DNA of 64,000 nt. Source: an uncultured Flavobacteriaceae bacterium (GTDB taxonomy: Bacteria > Bacteroidota > Bacteroidia > Flavobacteriales > Flavobacteriaceae). The stretch is taken from assembly GCA_947494205.1 (NCBI GenBank), contig CANLUH010000019.1:20942-84941 (forward strand), in the 5' to 3' direction. A program made the translations under genes and the position numbers. How positions within the stretch are numbered: the stretch's first letter is position 1; the number at the start of each line of letters is the position of its first letter. Of this stretch, positions 26,124-35,736 are shown piece after piece. The notes below the pieces were generated by a model. The model saw nothing but the letters and a program-made list of their open reading frames with translations, did no database searches and was not told where the DNA came from.

Positions 26124-29100
26124 GTGAATAATTTTAAAAATATACAAACAAAGCTCGAGCAGTTTATAAAAAAATACTACACGAACGAGCTTATAAAAGG
26201 CATTATACTATTTTTTAGTATAGGATTATTATACTTTTTAATAACGCTATTTATAGAATCCGTTTTATGGTTAAATACCACAGCGAGAACCATTTTATTT
26301 TGGTTATTTGTTGCTGTAGAAATAGGATTATTCTACAAGTTTATAGCCATTCCGTTAGCAAAACTATTCAAACTTAAAAAAGGTATAAATCACGAAGACG
26401 CCTCAAAATTAATAGGAAATCATTTTCCAGAGGTTAACGATAAGCTGCTTAATGTATTACAGCTAAATGCAGAACAATCAAATTCAGAATTACTATTAGC
26501 AAGTATAGATCAAAAATCTGCAGAGCTAAGTCCAATACCATTTAAATTAGCTATCAATTTTAAGAAAAATGCAAAGTATTTAAAGTATGCAGCCATACCT
26601 GTTTTTATTATTTTAGTAACTGCAATATTTGGTAAAATGAATTGGTTTAGTGATAGTTACGATCGTGTAATTAATTACCAAACCGCATATGAACCGCCGG
26701 CGCCATTTCAGTTTTTTGTAATAAATGAAAATTTACAAGCCGTAGAGAATAAAGAATTTAGATTAATAGTAAAAACAGCAGGAGATGTTATACCAGAAAC
26801 AGCACAGATAACATTTAACAACGAAACCTATTTTTTACAACAACGAGGAGCGGGTGCGTTCGAGTATGTTTTCGAGCAACCTAAAACAGATATAACATTC
26901 AACCTTTCTGCAAATAATGTAAACTCTAAACCGTACACATTAAGTGTTGTAGAAGTACCGACATTACTAAGTTTCGAAATGGTGTTAGATTATCCAGGCT
27001 ATACCAAAAAACGAGATGAGGTATTAAAAAGCACAGGAAGTGCCGTAGTACCACAAGGCACTAACATAACTTGGAAACTTAAAACAAAAGCCACAGATAA
27101 AGTCTATTTATATGCAAAAGACACAATAGCATTTAATAACGAATCTAAAGACGATTTTAAAGCCTCTAAGCGCGTTTATAATAATTTAGACTATAGTCTT
27201 AGCACAAGTAATAAAAACCTTAAAGATTACGAGAATTTAGCGTTTAATATCTCTGTAGTAAGAGACGAATACCCAGAATTAAATTTAAAATCTACAATAG
27301 ATTCTTTAGATCAGCAATCTCTTTATTTTTTAGGACAAGTAAACGATGATTACGGATTATCGAAATTACAGCTAGTCTATTATCCAAGTGATAACGATAA
27401 AGACAAAACGTACGAACCAATACAAATTTCTAAATCTACTTTTTCAGAATTTATAAGTGCCTTTCCAAATGACTTGAATATTAAAGAAGGGATTGCTTAC
27501 GATTTGTATTTTGAAGTTTTTGACAATGATGCAGTAGGAAAAAATAAAAGTACAAAAAGTACAGTGTTCACATACAGAAAACGAACGAAAGAAGAAGAAG
27601 AGCAGAAGCAACTAAAAGAGCAAAACGAAACGATTCAGGATTTAAATAAATCTTTAGAAAAATTCGACAAGCAACAAAAAGAATTAGAAGAACTCTCTAA
27701 AACACAAAAAGAAAAATCGGAATTAAATTTTAACGATAAGAAGAAATTCGAAAACTTTTTAAAGCGCCAGAAGCAACAAGAAGAAATGATGCAGAAGTTT
27801 AACAAGAAGTTAAAAGATAACCTTGAAGAATTTCAGAAAGAAAACAAAGAAGAAGATCAATTTAAAGAAGATTTAAAAGAACGCTTAAAAGAAAATGAAG
27901 AGCAGCTTAAAAGAGATGAAAAACTTTTAAAAGAATTAGAAAAGCTTACCGAAAAAATAAACAAAGAAGAGTTAGCACAAAAGCTAGAAAAATTAGCAAA
28001 ACAAAATAAAAACCAAAAGCGAAGTTTAGAGCAAATGTTAGAACTTACTAAGCGTTATTACGTGAGTAAGAAAATGGATAAAATAGGGAAGGAGCTAGAC
28101 AAGTTAGCAAAACAACAAGATTCGCTAGCACAAAAGGATCCAAAAGAAAACACTAAAGAAAAACAAGACGAACTTAACAAGAAATTTAAAGACATAGAAA
28201 AGGAACTAAAAGCTTTGGATAAAGAAAACAAATCTTTAAAAAAACCAATGAAGTTGCCAAGAGATGAAAACAAAGAAGATACCATAAAGCGCGAACAAGA
28301 GAAAGCATCTGAAGCCTTAGAGCAAAAACAGGAGTCACAAGATCAGCAAGAGCAACAAGATAAAAATGCAGAAGCAAAAAAGAGCCAGAAAAAGGCCGCT
28401 CAGAAAATGAAAGAAATGAGCCAGAAAATGCAAATGCAAATGGGAGCTGGAGGAGCTGGAGGAGAAGAAGCCATGCAAGAAGACATAGAAACATTAAGAC
28501 AAATACTAGACAATTTAGTCGTCTTCTCTTTCGATGAAGAAGCAATAATGAATAAATTTAAAAGCATAGAAGTAAACCATAATGAATACGCACAATACTT
28601 AAGAAAGCAAAAAGAATTACGTTCCCACTTCGAGCATATAGACGACAGTCTATTTGCCTTATCATTACGTCAGCCAAAAATATCTGAGAAAGTAAACAAA
28701 GAAATTTCAGAAGTCTTTTTTAATGTTGACAAAGCATTAGCACAATTAGCAGAAAATAACATTTATCAAGGAGCATCGGCACAGCAATATGCGGTAACAT
28801 CGGCTAATAATTTAGCAGATTTTTTAAGCGATACCATGGATCAAATGCAAAACCAAATGGGAATGCCATCGCCAGGGCAAGGACAAGGCGATATGCCATT
28901 ACCAGATATCATTATGAGCCAAGAGCAGCTGAATGAGCAGATGAAAGACGGCATGAAAAAAAGCCAAGAAGGAAACCCACAAGAAGGAGAAGGTGATAAA
29001 CCTGGAGGTAAACCTGGAGAAGAAGGCGAGGAGAAAGGTAAAGGAGAACAAGAAGGAAAAGAAGGAGAAGACGGAAAAAAGGGTAAAGGGAAAAAAGGTA

Positions 29101-29627
29101 AAGACGGGAAAGGCAAAGATGGTAAAGAAGGAGAAAACGGAAACAGTAATGGAGAAGGTAAAGGCGGAAATCAAGAAGGAACCGATGGATTTAATGAAGA
29201 TGTTAATGGTGAACTCTATAAAATTTACCAACAACAACAACAAATCCGTATGGCATTAGAAGAGAAATTATTGCAAGATAAATTGAATGGAAAAGGAATA
29301 GGAGGTGATGCAAAACAATTGCTTAAAGAAATGGAAGATGTAGAATTAGATTTAATAAATAAAGGATTTACAAATGAAACATTATCTAAAATGATGAATT
29401 TGCAGCACCAATTATTAAAGCTTGAAAAAGCAACATTTCAGCAAGGACAAGATACTAAGCGAAAATCTACAACAAACAAAAAAGAATACAACAATACTAC
29501 AAATAACCAAATACCAAAAGCGAAAGAATATTTTAATACCACAGAAATCTTGAACAGACAAACATTACCTTTGCAGCAAGTTTACAAGAAAAAAGTACAA
29601 GACTATTTTAAGCAAAAAAATGATTAG
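26124..29627 (+). CDS. DUF4175 family large membrane/coiled-coil protein
   Basis: 1167 aa starting with GTG. Two to three N-terminal transmembrane helices (about 20-75 and 150-170), a beta-rich periplasmic-like region (180-480), then a very long charged coiled coil (500-760, EEEEQKQLKEQNE onward), a Met/Gln-rich segment, and a Gly/Lys/Glu low-complexity stretch (about 960-1015, GKGKKGKDGKGKDGK). The C-terminal part is helical. The layout fits DUF4175, found in Bacteroidota; its role is unknown. The last 8 bases overlap ybeY, so the two genes form an operon. Confidence 0.85.
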   Translation: MNNFKNIQTKLEQFIKKYYTNELIKGIILFFSIGLLYFLITLFIESVLWLNTTARTILFWLFVAVEIGLFYKFIAIPLAKLFKLKKGINHEDASKLIGNHFPEVNDKLLNVLQLNAEQSNSELLLASIDQKSAELSPIPFKLAINFKKNAKYLKYAAIPVFIILVTAIFGKMNWFSDSYDRVINYQTAYEPPAPFQFFVINENLQAVENKEFRLIVKTAGDVIPETAQITFNNETYFLQQRGAGAFEYVFEQPKTDITFNLSANNVNSKPYTLSVVEVPTLLSFEMVLDYPGYTKKRDEVLKSTGSAVVPQGTNITWKLKTKATDKVYLYAKDTIAFNNESKDDFKASKRVYNNLDYSLSTSNKNLKDYENLAFNISVVRDEYPELNLKSTIDSLDQQSLYFLGQVNDDYGLSKLQLVYYPSDNDKDKTYEPIQISKSTFSEFISAFPNDLNIKEGIAYDLYFEVFDNDAVGKNKSTKSTVFTYRKRTKEEEEQKQLKEQNETIQDLNKSLEKFDKQQKELEELSKTQKEKSELNFNDKKKFENFLKRQKQQEEMMQKFNKKLKDNLEEFQKENKEEDQFKEDLKERLKENEEQLKRDEKLLKELEKLTEKINKEELAQKLEKLAKQNKNQKRSLEQMLELTKRYYVSKKMDKIGKELDKLAKQQDSLAQKDPKENTKEKQDELNKKFKDIEKELKALDKENKSLKKPMKLPRDENKEDTIKREQEKASEALEQKQESQDQQEQQDKNAEAKKSQKKAAQKMKEMSQKMQMQMGAGGAGGEEAMQEDIETLRQILDNLVVFSFDEEAIMNKFKSIEVNHNEYAQYLRKQKELRSHFEHIDDSLFALSLRQPKISEKVNKEISEVFFNVDKALAQLAENNIYQGASAQQYAVTSANNLADFLSDTMDQMQNQMGMPSPGQGQGDMPLPDIIMSQEQLNEQMKDGMKKSQEGNPQEGEGDKPGGKPGEEGEEKGKGEQEGKEGEDGKKGKGKKGKDGKGKDGKEGENGNSNGEGKGGNQEGTDGFNEDVNGELYKIYQQQQQIRMALEEKLLQDKLNGKGIGGDAKQLLKEMEDVELDLINKGFTNETLSKMMNLQHQLLKLEKATFQQGQDTKRKSTTNKKEYNNTTNNQIPKAKEYFNTTEILNRQTLPLQQVYKKKVQDYFKQKND

Positions 29628-30036
29628 CTTTAACTACGAAAACGAATTTACGTTACCAAACGAAGAGAGAATATCGCAATGGATTTCTAAAGTAATTACT
29701 TCTGAAAACTGTAAAGAACAAGAGGTAAATTATGTGTTCTGTGATGATGAGTATTTACATAAATTAAATGTAGAATTCTTAAATCATGATACACTAACAG
29801 ATATTATTAGTTTTGATTACTCTGTAGGAAAAGAATTACAAGGCGATATTTTTATTTCTACAGAAAGAGTAGCAGATAATGCTAAGGATTTTGATAATTC
29901 TTTTGAAGAAGAATTGTATCGTGTTATCGTTCATGGCGTATTACATTATTGTGGATACAAAGATAAAACAGAAGCAGAAGCAGAAGAGATGAGAGCAAAG
30001 GAAAACTTCTACCTTAACGTCTTAAAAGAGAATTAA
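29620..30036 (+). CDS. ybeY: Endoribonuclease YbeY (rRNA maturation)
   Basis: Zinc-dependent RNase involved in 16S rRNA 3' processing and ribosome quality control. 138 aa with the signature HGVLHYCGYKDK (pattern H-G-x-L-H-x3-G-x-D/K) preceded by TLTDIISFDY. Translationally coupled to the DUF4175 gene by overlap, and followed by mnmG after a regulatory gap with a parS-like palindrome. Confidence 0.93.
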   Translation: MISFNYENEFTLPNEERISQWISKVITSENCKEQEVNYVFCDDEYLHKLNVEFLNHDTLTDIISFDYSVGKELQGDIFISTERVADNAKDFDNSFEEELYRVIVHGVLHYCGYKDKTEAEAEEMRAKENFYLNVLKEN

Positions 30037-30047
30037 CTAATTCGACG

Positions 30048-30055
30048 TATATTTG
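30048..30055 (+). promoter_or_regulatory. Possible -7 element upstream of mnmG
   Basis: TATATTTG fits TAnnTTTG. No clear TTTG is present about 20 bases upstream, so the call is tentative. Transcription from here would carry the first parS-like palindrome in the leader. Confidence 0.35.
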
Positions 30056-30081
30056 CAAATTCTAAAGCGTGAAACAAAAAC

Positions 30082-30095
30082 GTTCCACGTGGAAC
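30082..30095. promoter_or_regulatory. parS-like centromere site 1
   Basis: GTTCCACGTGGAAC is a perfect 14-base palindrome matching the core of the broadly conserved ParB-binding parS consensus (TGTTnCACGTGnAACA). An identical copy lies at 32332, on the other side of mnmG. Confidence 0.8.
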
Positions 30096-30200
30096 AATGG
30101 AGTTTGTAATACTGTATTTCGTTTGAAATTACGATAAAACAAAACCTCAATTAAATATTTAAAATTAAAACAATAAGGTTATTTAAAAAGCCATTCTAAA

Positions 30201-30247
30201 CTTGACCTTGTCAAGCTGAGCTTGTCGAAGCTAATATATTTCGACAA
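30201..30247. repeat. Dispersed GAGCTTGTCGAAGC-type repeat
   Basis: Contains GACCTTGTCAAGCTGAGC and CTTGTCGAAGC with an inverted TTCGACAA further on. It looks like a small intergenic repeat, common in flavobacterial genomes, within the ybeY-mnmG gap. Confidence 0.45.
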
Positions 30248-30305
30248 ACGCAAGAAGACCTAGAATTATATTTTTAGATAACGTTATTGTAAAATCATAT
30301 TAGTT

Positions 30306-32177
30306 ATGTTTAACGAAGTATACGATGTAATAGTTGTAGGAGCAGGACACGCAGGAAGTGAAGCCGCTGCCGCTGCCGCAAATATGGGAAGCAAAACATT
30401 GTTAGTTACAATGAACCTTCAAAACATTGCACAGATGTCTTGCAACCCTGCAATGGGAGGAATTGCAAAAGGACAAATTGTAAGAGAGATTGATGCATTA
30501 GGAGGTTACTCAGGAATTGTAAGCGACACCTCTGCCATACAATTTAAAATGCTTAACAAATCTAAAGGACCTGCAATGTGGAGTCCGAGAGTGCAAAGTG
30601 ATCGCATGCGTTTTGCAGAAGACTGGAGATTACTTTTGGAGCAAACTAAAAATTTAGATTTTTACCAAGAAATGGTTGCTGGACTTATCGTAGAAAACGG
30701 AAAAGTTACAGGAGTAAAAACATCATTAGGATTACAGATAAAAGCGAAGACTGTAGTGCTTACAAATGGTACTTTTTTAAATGGCTTAATACACATTGGA
30801 GATAAAAACTTTGGTGGTGGTAGAGCAGGGGAAAAAGCTGCAACAGGTATTACAGAACAATTAGTAGACTTAGGTTTTGAATCTGGTAGAATGAAAACAG
30901 GAACACCGCCAAGAGTAGATGGGCGTTCTTTAGATTATTCTAAAATGATTGAACAACCAGGAGATGTTACACCAGAAAAATTCTCGTATTTAGATACTAT
31001 AAAACCATTAGAGAAACAACGTTCGTGTTATATGACTTACACAAGCGAAACGGTTCATGATTTATTAAGAGAAGGTTTTGATCGTTCGCCAATGTTTAAT
31101 GGAAGAATTAAAAGTTTAGGACCAAGATATTGCCCATCTATAGAAGATAAAATAAACAGATTTGCAGATAAAGATAGACATCAATTATTTGTAGAACCTG
31201 AAGGTTGGAATACGGTTGAAGTATATGTAAACGGATTCTCAACATCGCTTCCAGAAGATGTTCAATTTAAAGCGATGCGTTCTGTAGTTGGTTTCGAAAA
31301 TGTAAAATTCTTTAGACCAGGTTATGCTATAGAGTATGATTATTTTCCACCAACACAATTAAAACACACGCTAGAAACGAAACTAGTAGAAGGCTTATTT
31401 TTTGCTGGGCAAATTAACGGAACAACAGGATATGAAGAAGCAGCTTCTCAAGGACTAATGGCTGGAATAAATGCAGCTTTAAAAGTGCAAGAAAGAGAAG
31501 AATTTATATTACAACGTAATGAAGCTTATATAGGTGTTTTAATAGATGATTTAATTACAAAAGGTACAGAAGAACCATATAGAATGTTTACGTCGCGTGC
31601 TGAGTACAGAACATTGCTTAGGCAAGATAATGCAGATTTTAGACTAACACCAAAAGGATACGATTTAGGATTAGCTAGTGAAAATCGTTTGCGAAGAATG
31701 GAAAAAAAGCAAGCACAATCTGAGCAATTTGTAAAGTTCTTTAAGGATACAAGTGTTAAGCCAGAAGAAGCAAATCCTGTTTTAGAAGCTAAAGGTTCTG
31801 CATCAGTTAAGCAGCAAGGAAAAATGTTTAAATTGTTTGCAAGACCTAAAATAGAGATGGAAGATGTACGTAAATTTAAAGCTGTTGAAGATTATATTAC
31901 AGAGCATAATTTGGATAGAGAAGTGCTAGAGCAAACAGAAATCCAAGTAAAATATTCTGGGTATATAGATAAAGAAAAGAACAACGCAGATAAATTAACT
32001 CGCTTAGAAAATATAAAAATTCCAGCTAATTTCGATTATTCAAAATTGAAATCTATGAGTTTAGAAGCAAGAGAAAAACTAAATAAAATTCAACCAGTAA
32101 CCATTTCTCAAGCGTCAAGAGTAAGTGGTGTTTCACCAAGTGATATTTCTGTACTTTTAGTTTTTATGGGAAGATAA
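30306..32177 (+). CDS. mnmG: tRNA uridine-5-carboxymethylaminomethyl modification enzyme MnmG (GidA)
   Basis: FAD-dependent partner of MnmE that modifies wobble U34 of several tRNAs. 623 aa, the normal length. N-terminal FAD-binding loop VIVVGAGHAGSEAA (residues 8-21), the MSCNPAMGGIAKGQ motif, GRMKTGTPPRVDGR, the Cys-containing CPSIEDK, and a C-terminal helical MnmE-binding region. The MnmE partner is not in the window. In many bacteria this gene lies near the replication origin; the flanking parS-like sites fit that. Confidence 0.97.
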   Translation: MFNEVYDVIVVGAGHAGSEAAAAAANMGSKTLLVTMNLQNIAQMSCNPAMGGIAKGQIVREIDALGGYSGIVSDTSAIQFKMLNKSKGPAMWSPRVQSDRMRFAEDWRLLLEQTKNLDFYQEMVAGLIVENGKVTGVKTSLGLQIKAKTVVLTNGTFLNGLIHIGDKNFGGGRAGEKAATGITEQLVDLGFESGRMKTGTPPRVDGRSLDYSKMIEQPGDVTPEKFSYLDTIKPLEKQRSCYMTYTSETVHDLLREGFDRSPMFNGRIKSLGPRYCPSIEDKINRFADKDRHQLFVEPEGWNTVEVYVNGFSTSLPEDVQFKAMRSVVGFENVKFFRPGYAIEYDYFPPTQLKHTLETKLVEGLFFAGQINGTTGYEEAASQGLMAGINAALKVQEREEFILQRNEAYIGVLIDDLITKGTEEPYRMFTSRAEYRTLLRQDNADFRLTPKGYDLGLASENRLRRMEKKQAQSEQFVKFFKDTSVKPEEANPVLEAKGSASVKQQGKMFKLFARPKIEMEDVRKFKAVEDYITEHNLDREVLEQTEIQVKYSGYIDKEKNNADKLTRLENIKIPANFDYSKLKSMSLEAREKLNKIQPVTISQASRVSGVSPSDISVLLVFMGR

Positions 32178-32202
32178 ATACTTTAAAAAAAGATTTAAAT
32201 TA

Positions 32203-32246
32203 AGCAGTTAAAAGATTTTTAAAATAACCTTTTAACTGCTTTTTTC
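32203..32246 (+). terminator. Terminator after mnmG
   Basis: AGCAGTTAAAAG / CTTTTAACTGCT perfect 12-base stem followed by six T. Confidence 0.9.
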
Positions 32247-32331
32247 GTTTTTAATTATAACTAGATTTCTGTTTTTAAATAGGGTAATGCATGCGTTAAG
32301 CTAATAATGAATCTCTGTTTTTTTTACAAAG

Positions 32332-32345
32332 GTTCCACGTGGAAC
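32332..32345. promoter_or_regulatory. parS-like centromere site 2
   Basis: Second perfect copy of GTTCCACGTGGAAC, 2250 bases from the first, in the intergenic region after mnmG. Confidence 0.8.
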
Positions 32346-32417
32346 ACTTCGTGGAAATATGATTTTATGTTTTTATTTAGATGTAAATTACTGTTAATTT
32401 GTTTCTATATAAAACAG

Positions 32418-33060
32418 ATGCAATTGAAAAAAAACTGCCTTAAATGCAATGCGGAAATTATAGTCCCACTACTTGAAGAAGAACATAAATATGAGATATG
32501 GGGAGCTTTGCTTGAAGACATGCCAATGTTGGCTGTAAAGTTTGTAAAAGATTATACTTCGCTAAATGATATAGAATCAAAAGTTTTAGTTAAACATATA
32601 AATAAAACTATTGGAGCTTGATTTAATTGTAATCACAAAGGATTAAAAGAGGAGAATATAAACTGCCCAATGTGTAAAGCCTTTAACCTAAATTGGGATT
32701 TAATAACCAGCTTTTCTGAAGCATTTTGGGTTGCATTAGAAATTAAACTAAATAGCGTTTTTCAAGATTTCGAACATGAAGATATAGTACGTTTTTGGTG
32801 TGATGGAATTAGTACCTTTTCTATATGACTATAAACTATTGTCTAAGGCTAATATTAAATATAGAAAATATATTTTAATGGAGATTAAGACTGGAGTAAG
32901 TGGCCAAAAAAGATTTAAAGCAAAACTGAATTTTGGTGAACAGACTGTTTTAAAACTATTAAATAATGAAAGCATAATAAAATGTATTCCTAATAGAAAA
33001 GGAACAGAGTGGGTGAATATAGATTTAGAAAATGAGTTAATAGATATCCATTTAAAATAA
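32418..33060 (+). pseudogene. Broken zinc-ribbon protein gene (in-frame stop plus frameshift)
   Basis: Starting at ATG 32418 (MQLKKNCLKCNAEIIVP) the frame runs to TGA at 32619-32621, then stays open for 68 more codons to TGA 32826. The protein-like sequence then resumes in another frame to the stop at 33060. If the first TGA were a Cys codon, the region would read CFNCN...CPMC, a four-Cys zinc ribbon, so TGA probably replaced TGT or TGC. Between 32800 and 32828 a one-base shift moves FWCDGIST into FLYDYKLL. The intact protein would be about 215 aa; the last part (EIKTGVSGQKRFKAKLNFGE...) looks like a beta domain. Two independent lesions argue for decay, not recoding. Confidence 0.7.
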
Positions 33061-33327
33061 TTTGCTGTTTATGAATTAAGAACAGTTAACATAAATTTTA
33101 TTATAAAATGAATATTCTATCACTTGTTTTATTGTAATAAAAAAGAGACTGGCTTTTTATAATAATACGTAGGTTAAAAAATATAAGGATAAAGATTAAT
33201 TAGTTTTAATTATTTAGAAAAACAAATCATAAATTTGAAAACATTAAAAAACAAATACAGCTTAGGTTTTAATTTTTGTTTACAAAAATGTATTAGCTGT
33301 AATTAATAGAATTAGAATATAAAGTTC

Positions 33328-34182
33328 GTGAGCGAAAAACAAAATACATTTATAACTGTAAAAGATTATTCAGTTTCTGGAGAAGACTTTCAATTAATTC
33401 ATAGTGCTGAATTCGATTATTTAGAAACAACACCTAAACCTTCGGTTGAAGCTTTACCGGGTTATTATAAAAGTGAAGATTATATTTCGCATACAAATTC
33501 TAAACGTAATATTTTAGAGAAAGTCTATCATCAAGTTCGAGAGATTTCACTAAAGAAGAAATTAAAATTAATAGAGTCATTTCAATCAGAAAACAAAACA
33601 CTTTTAGATATAGGTTGTGGAACAGGTGCTTTTTTAAAAGTAGCCAAAAATAATGATTGGTCTGTTTCTGGAGTAGAACCAGATGAAGATGCAAGAGCAA
33701 TTGCAAATTCTATAACAGAAAATGCGGTGTACAATACAGAAAAGCTTTCAGAATTTAAAAACCAAAGTTTCGATGTTATTACACTTTGGCATGTTTTAGA
33801 ACATTTACCAAATTTAGAAGCAGAAGTCGTACTTTTTAAAAGATTATTAAAACCAGGAGGAACTTTAATAATAGCTGTGCCTAATTATAAAAGTTATGAT
33901 GCTGGATATTATAAAAACTTTTGGGCAGCTTACGATGTGCCGAGACACCTTTGGCATTTTTCGCAAACGGCAATTAAAAGACTTTTTCAAAAAGAGAGCA
34001 TGAAAGTTGTAAAAACACTACCAATGATTTTTGATGCATTTTATGTGAGTCTACTTTCCGAAAAATATAAAAATAAAAAGATGAATCCATTTCGTGCTTT
34101 TTTTGTTGGATTACGCTCAAATTTAAAAGCAAAACGTACTGGAGAGTATTCTTCACTCATTTATATTATAAAAAACAGCTAA
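33328..34182 (+). CDS. Class I SAM-dependent methyltransferase
   Basis: 284 aa starting with GTG. Rossmann-fold methyltransferase motifs: motif I LLDIGCGTGAFLKVA (near 92), WSVSGVEPDEDAR, DVITLWHVLEHLP and LLKPGGTLIIAVPN. It resembles the ubiquinone/C-type methyltransferases found next to mnmG and the OmpH gene in many Flavobacteriaceae; the substrate is unknown. The upstream 260 bases hold no gene, only AT-rich DNA. Confidence 0.88.
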   Translation: MSEKQNTFITVKDYSVSGEDFQLIHSAEFDYLETTPKPSVEALPGYYKSEDYISHTNSKRNILEKVYHQVREISLKKKLKLIESFQSENKTLLDIGCGTGAFLKVAKNNDWSVSGVEPDEDARAIANSITENAVYNTEKLSEFKNQSFDVITLWHVLEHLPNLEAEVVLFKRLLKPGGTLIIAVPNYKSYDAGYYKNFWAAYDVPRHLWHFSQTAIKRLFQKESMKVVKTLPMIFDAFYVSLLSEKYKNKKMNPFRAFFVGLRSNLKAKRTGEYSSLIYIIKNS

Positions 34183-34412
34183 AAACTATTTAAAAGCCAT
34201 TCTTTTTTTAGATTTTTATTTTAACATCAATATATGTTGCCTTTTTTTAAAAACGGCTTAGAACGCTTTATTTGAGCTTGTTTTTTATAAATTATTCTTA
34301 TTAAGCATTTAAATAAGTATAATAAAATCTTATAGTTGTTATTTCGATGTATTTTCATGCGTAATAATAATCTTAACTTTTATATTTTTGCGCCACACTA
34401 AAAATCATAAAA

Positions 34413-34925
34413 ATGAAGAATTTAATTTTAGCAGCTTTTGCACTTTTAATATTAGCATCATGTCAACAACAAAAAATAGGATATGTTGATAGTGGAGAAG
34501 TAATAAATGAATATCAAGAGAAAAAAGATATTGAAGAAAAATTTAAAGGGAAAGACGAAGCCTTTAAAAAGAGAGCAGATAGTATTGGAAAAGCTTTTCA
34601 ATTTGAAGTTCAAAAATACAATGCTGAAAAACCAAGAATGAATAAATCTGCTGTTCAAGCAAAAGAACAAGAGTTAGGGCAGAAGCAACAAATTTTACAA
34701 CAGCAAATGCAGTTTGAGCAACAACAATTGCAACAACAGTTTACTGCAGAAATAGATTCAGTAATTATTAAGGTAAAAGATTACGTAAAAGGTTACGGTA
34801 AAACTAATGGCTATAAATATATTTTAGGAACAAGCGAATCTTTACCAAGTGTACTTTATGGATCAGAAGAAGATGATTTAACAAAAACAATTCTGGAAGC
34901 TATAAATGCAGAGTACAAAAAATAA
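34413..34925 (+). CDS. OmpH/Skp family periplasmic chaperone, lipoprotein form
   Basis: 170 aa with lipoprotein signal MKNLILAAFALLILASCQQ (lipobox ASC). The rest is the OmpH fold: IGYVDSGEVINEYQ, two long Gln/Lys-rich coiled-coil helices (about 40-125, with the EQQQLQQQF stretch), and a C-terminal GYKYILG strand. Skp-like proteins hold unfolded outer-membrane proteins in the periplasm; lipidation would tether this copy to a membrane. A TATTTTTG (-7-like) lies about 23 bases before the start, and a strong terminator follows. Confidence 0.87.
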   Translation: MKNLILAAFALLILASCQQQKIGYVDSGEVINEYQEKKDIEEKFKGKDEAFKKRADSIGKAFQFEVQKYNAEKPRMNKSAVQAKEQELGQKQQILQQQMQFEQQQLQQQFTAEIDSVIIKVKDYVKGYGKTNGYKYILGTSESLPSVLYGSEEDDLTKTILEAINAEYKK

Positions 34926-34958
34926 ACATCCCGTTTATTTTTAAACTATACCATAAAA

Positions 34959-34989
34959 AAAGCCCTCTACTTATTAAGTAGAGGGCTTT
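34959..34989 (+). terminator. Terminator after the OmpH-like gene
   Basis: AAAGCCCTCTACTT / AAGTAGAGGGCTTT perfect 14-base stem. Confidence 0.9.
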
Positions 34990-35276
34990 GTAATTTAATC
35001 TGTAGTTTAATAAGTTTAGTTTAATTTTCCCAATATTAATTTTATTAAGCTTGATAAATCACATTTGCTATTGTAGTTCTAATAGCAAATTTGTCTCCTT
35101 TTCATATTTAATCTTGTCTCTAGAAGGGGCTCCTAATAAACGTTTTTGTTTATTTTGTTTTACTTTCTTCAAAATCATTATAAATAACATTGCAATCATT
35201 ATATCTATAAATTTTGTAATAGAATACAAACTTATAATTGTATAAATATGCTTCTATTTTGTTCTTTTCATAACGT

Positions 35277-35338
35277 ATAATTTGCAAGCAAAGCTTTAAT
35301 AATCGCCTTGCTGCAAATTATAACCAACCAATCTAACT
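35277..35338. repeat. Tandem hairpin element, copy 1
   Basis: ATAATTTGCAAGCAAAG pairs with CTTGCTGCAAATTAT around an A/T loop, followed by AACCAACCAATCTAAC. First of three related elements in a 750-base gene-free region before the FecI-type sigma factor. Confidence 0.7.
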
Positions 35339-35366
35339 AATATCTTTAATTAGTAGGCTTTTTAAA

Positions 35367-35440
35367 GATAATTTGCTGGCAAAGATTTAATGTTTAATAA
35401 CTACTTTGCCGCAAATTATAACTAACCAACTAATCTAACT
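35367..35440. repeat. Tandem hairpin element, copy 2
   Basis: ATAATTTGCTGGCAAAG pairs with CTTTGCCGCAAATTAT, followed by AACTAACCAACTAATCTAAC. Compared with copy 1 the stem pair A-T is G-C here, a compensatory change. Confidence 0.7.
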
Positions 35441-35463
35441 TTCATTTTTATGCGATTTAATTA

Positions 35464-35532
35464 GGATAATTTACAGGCAAAGTGTGTATTTATATGTTAC
35501 TTTGCCGTAAATTATAACCAACCAACTAAATC
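35464..35532. repeat. Tandem hairpin element, copy 3
   Basis: ATAATTTACAGGCAAAG pairs with CTTTGCCGTAAATTAT, followed by AACCAACCAACTAAATCT. A second compensatory change (G-C in copy 2, A-T here) keeps the stem intact. Confidence 0.7.
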
Positions 35533-35736
35533 TAAAAATCTTTTATAATTTTGTCTTTATTTATACTTTAGAAAGACTCTATAGTTAAATAGACAAACAA
35601 GATTTTAATATTTTAACAATTACACATCTAAAAATGTAATTGCTTTGATTATTAAACAGCTTAGAAAAGAAATACCCTAATTTTATTTTTTTTTATTTAG
35701 ATTTGATGCAGTAAAAAGACCTTTAAGTACCCCTAC

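Noticed and set aside
28841..29243. Two overlapping minus-strand frames opposite the DUF4175 gene
   Set aside because: They mirror the Gly/Lys/Glu low-complexity region of the real gene (Pro/Phe/Ser-rich antisense) and have no independent support.
32619..32621. TGA as a recoded (selenocysteine or readthrough) codon
   Set aside because: A second lesion, a frameshift about 180 bases later, shows the gene is broken; no selenocysteine insertion hairpin was recognised after the TGA.
35051..35245. 64-codon open frame after the OmpH-like gene
   Set aside because: Low-complexity Ile/Phe/Asn composition expected of AT-rich noncoding DNA, no ribosome-binding context, no recognisable protein features.
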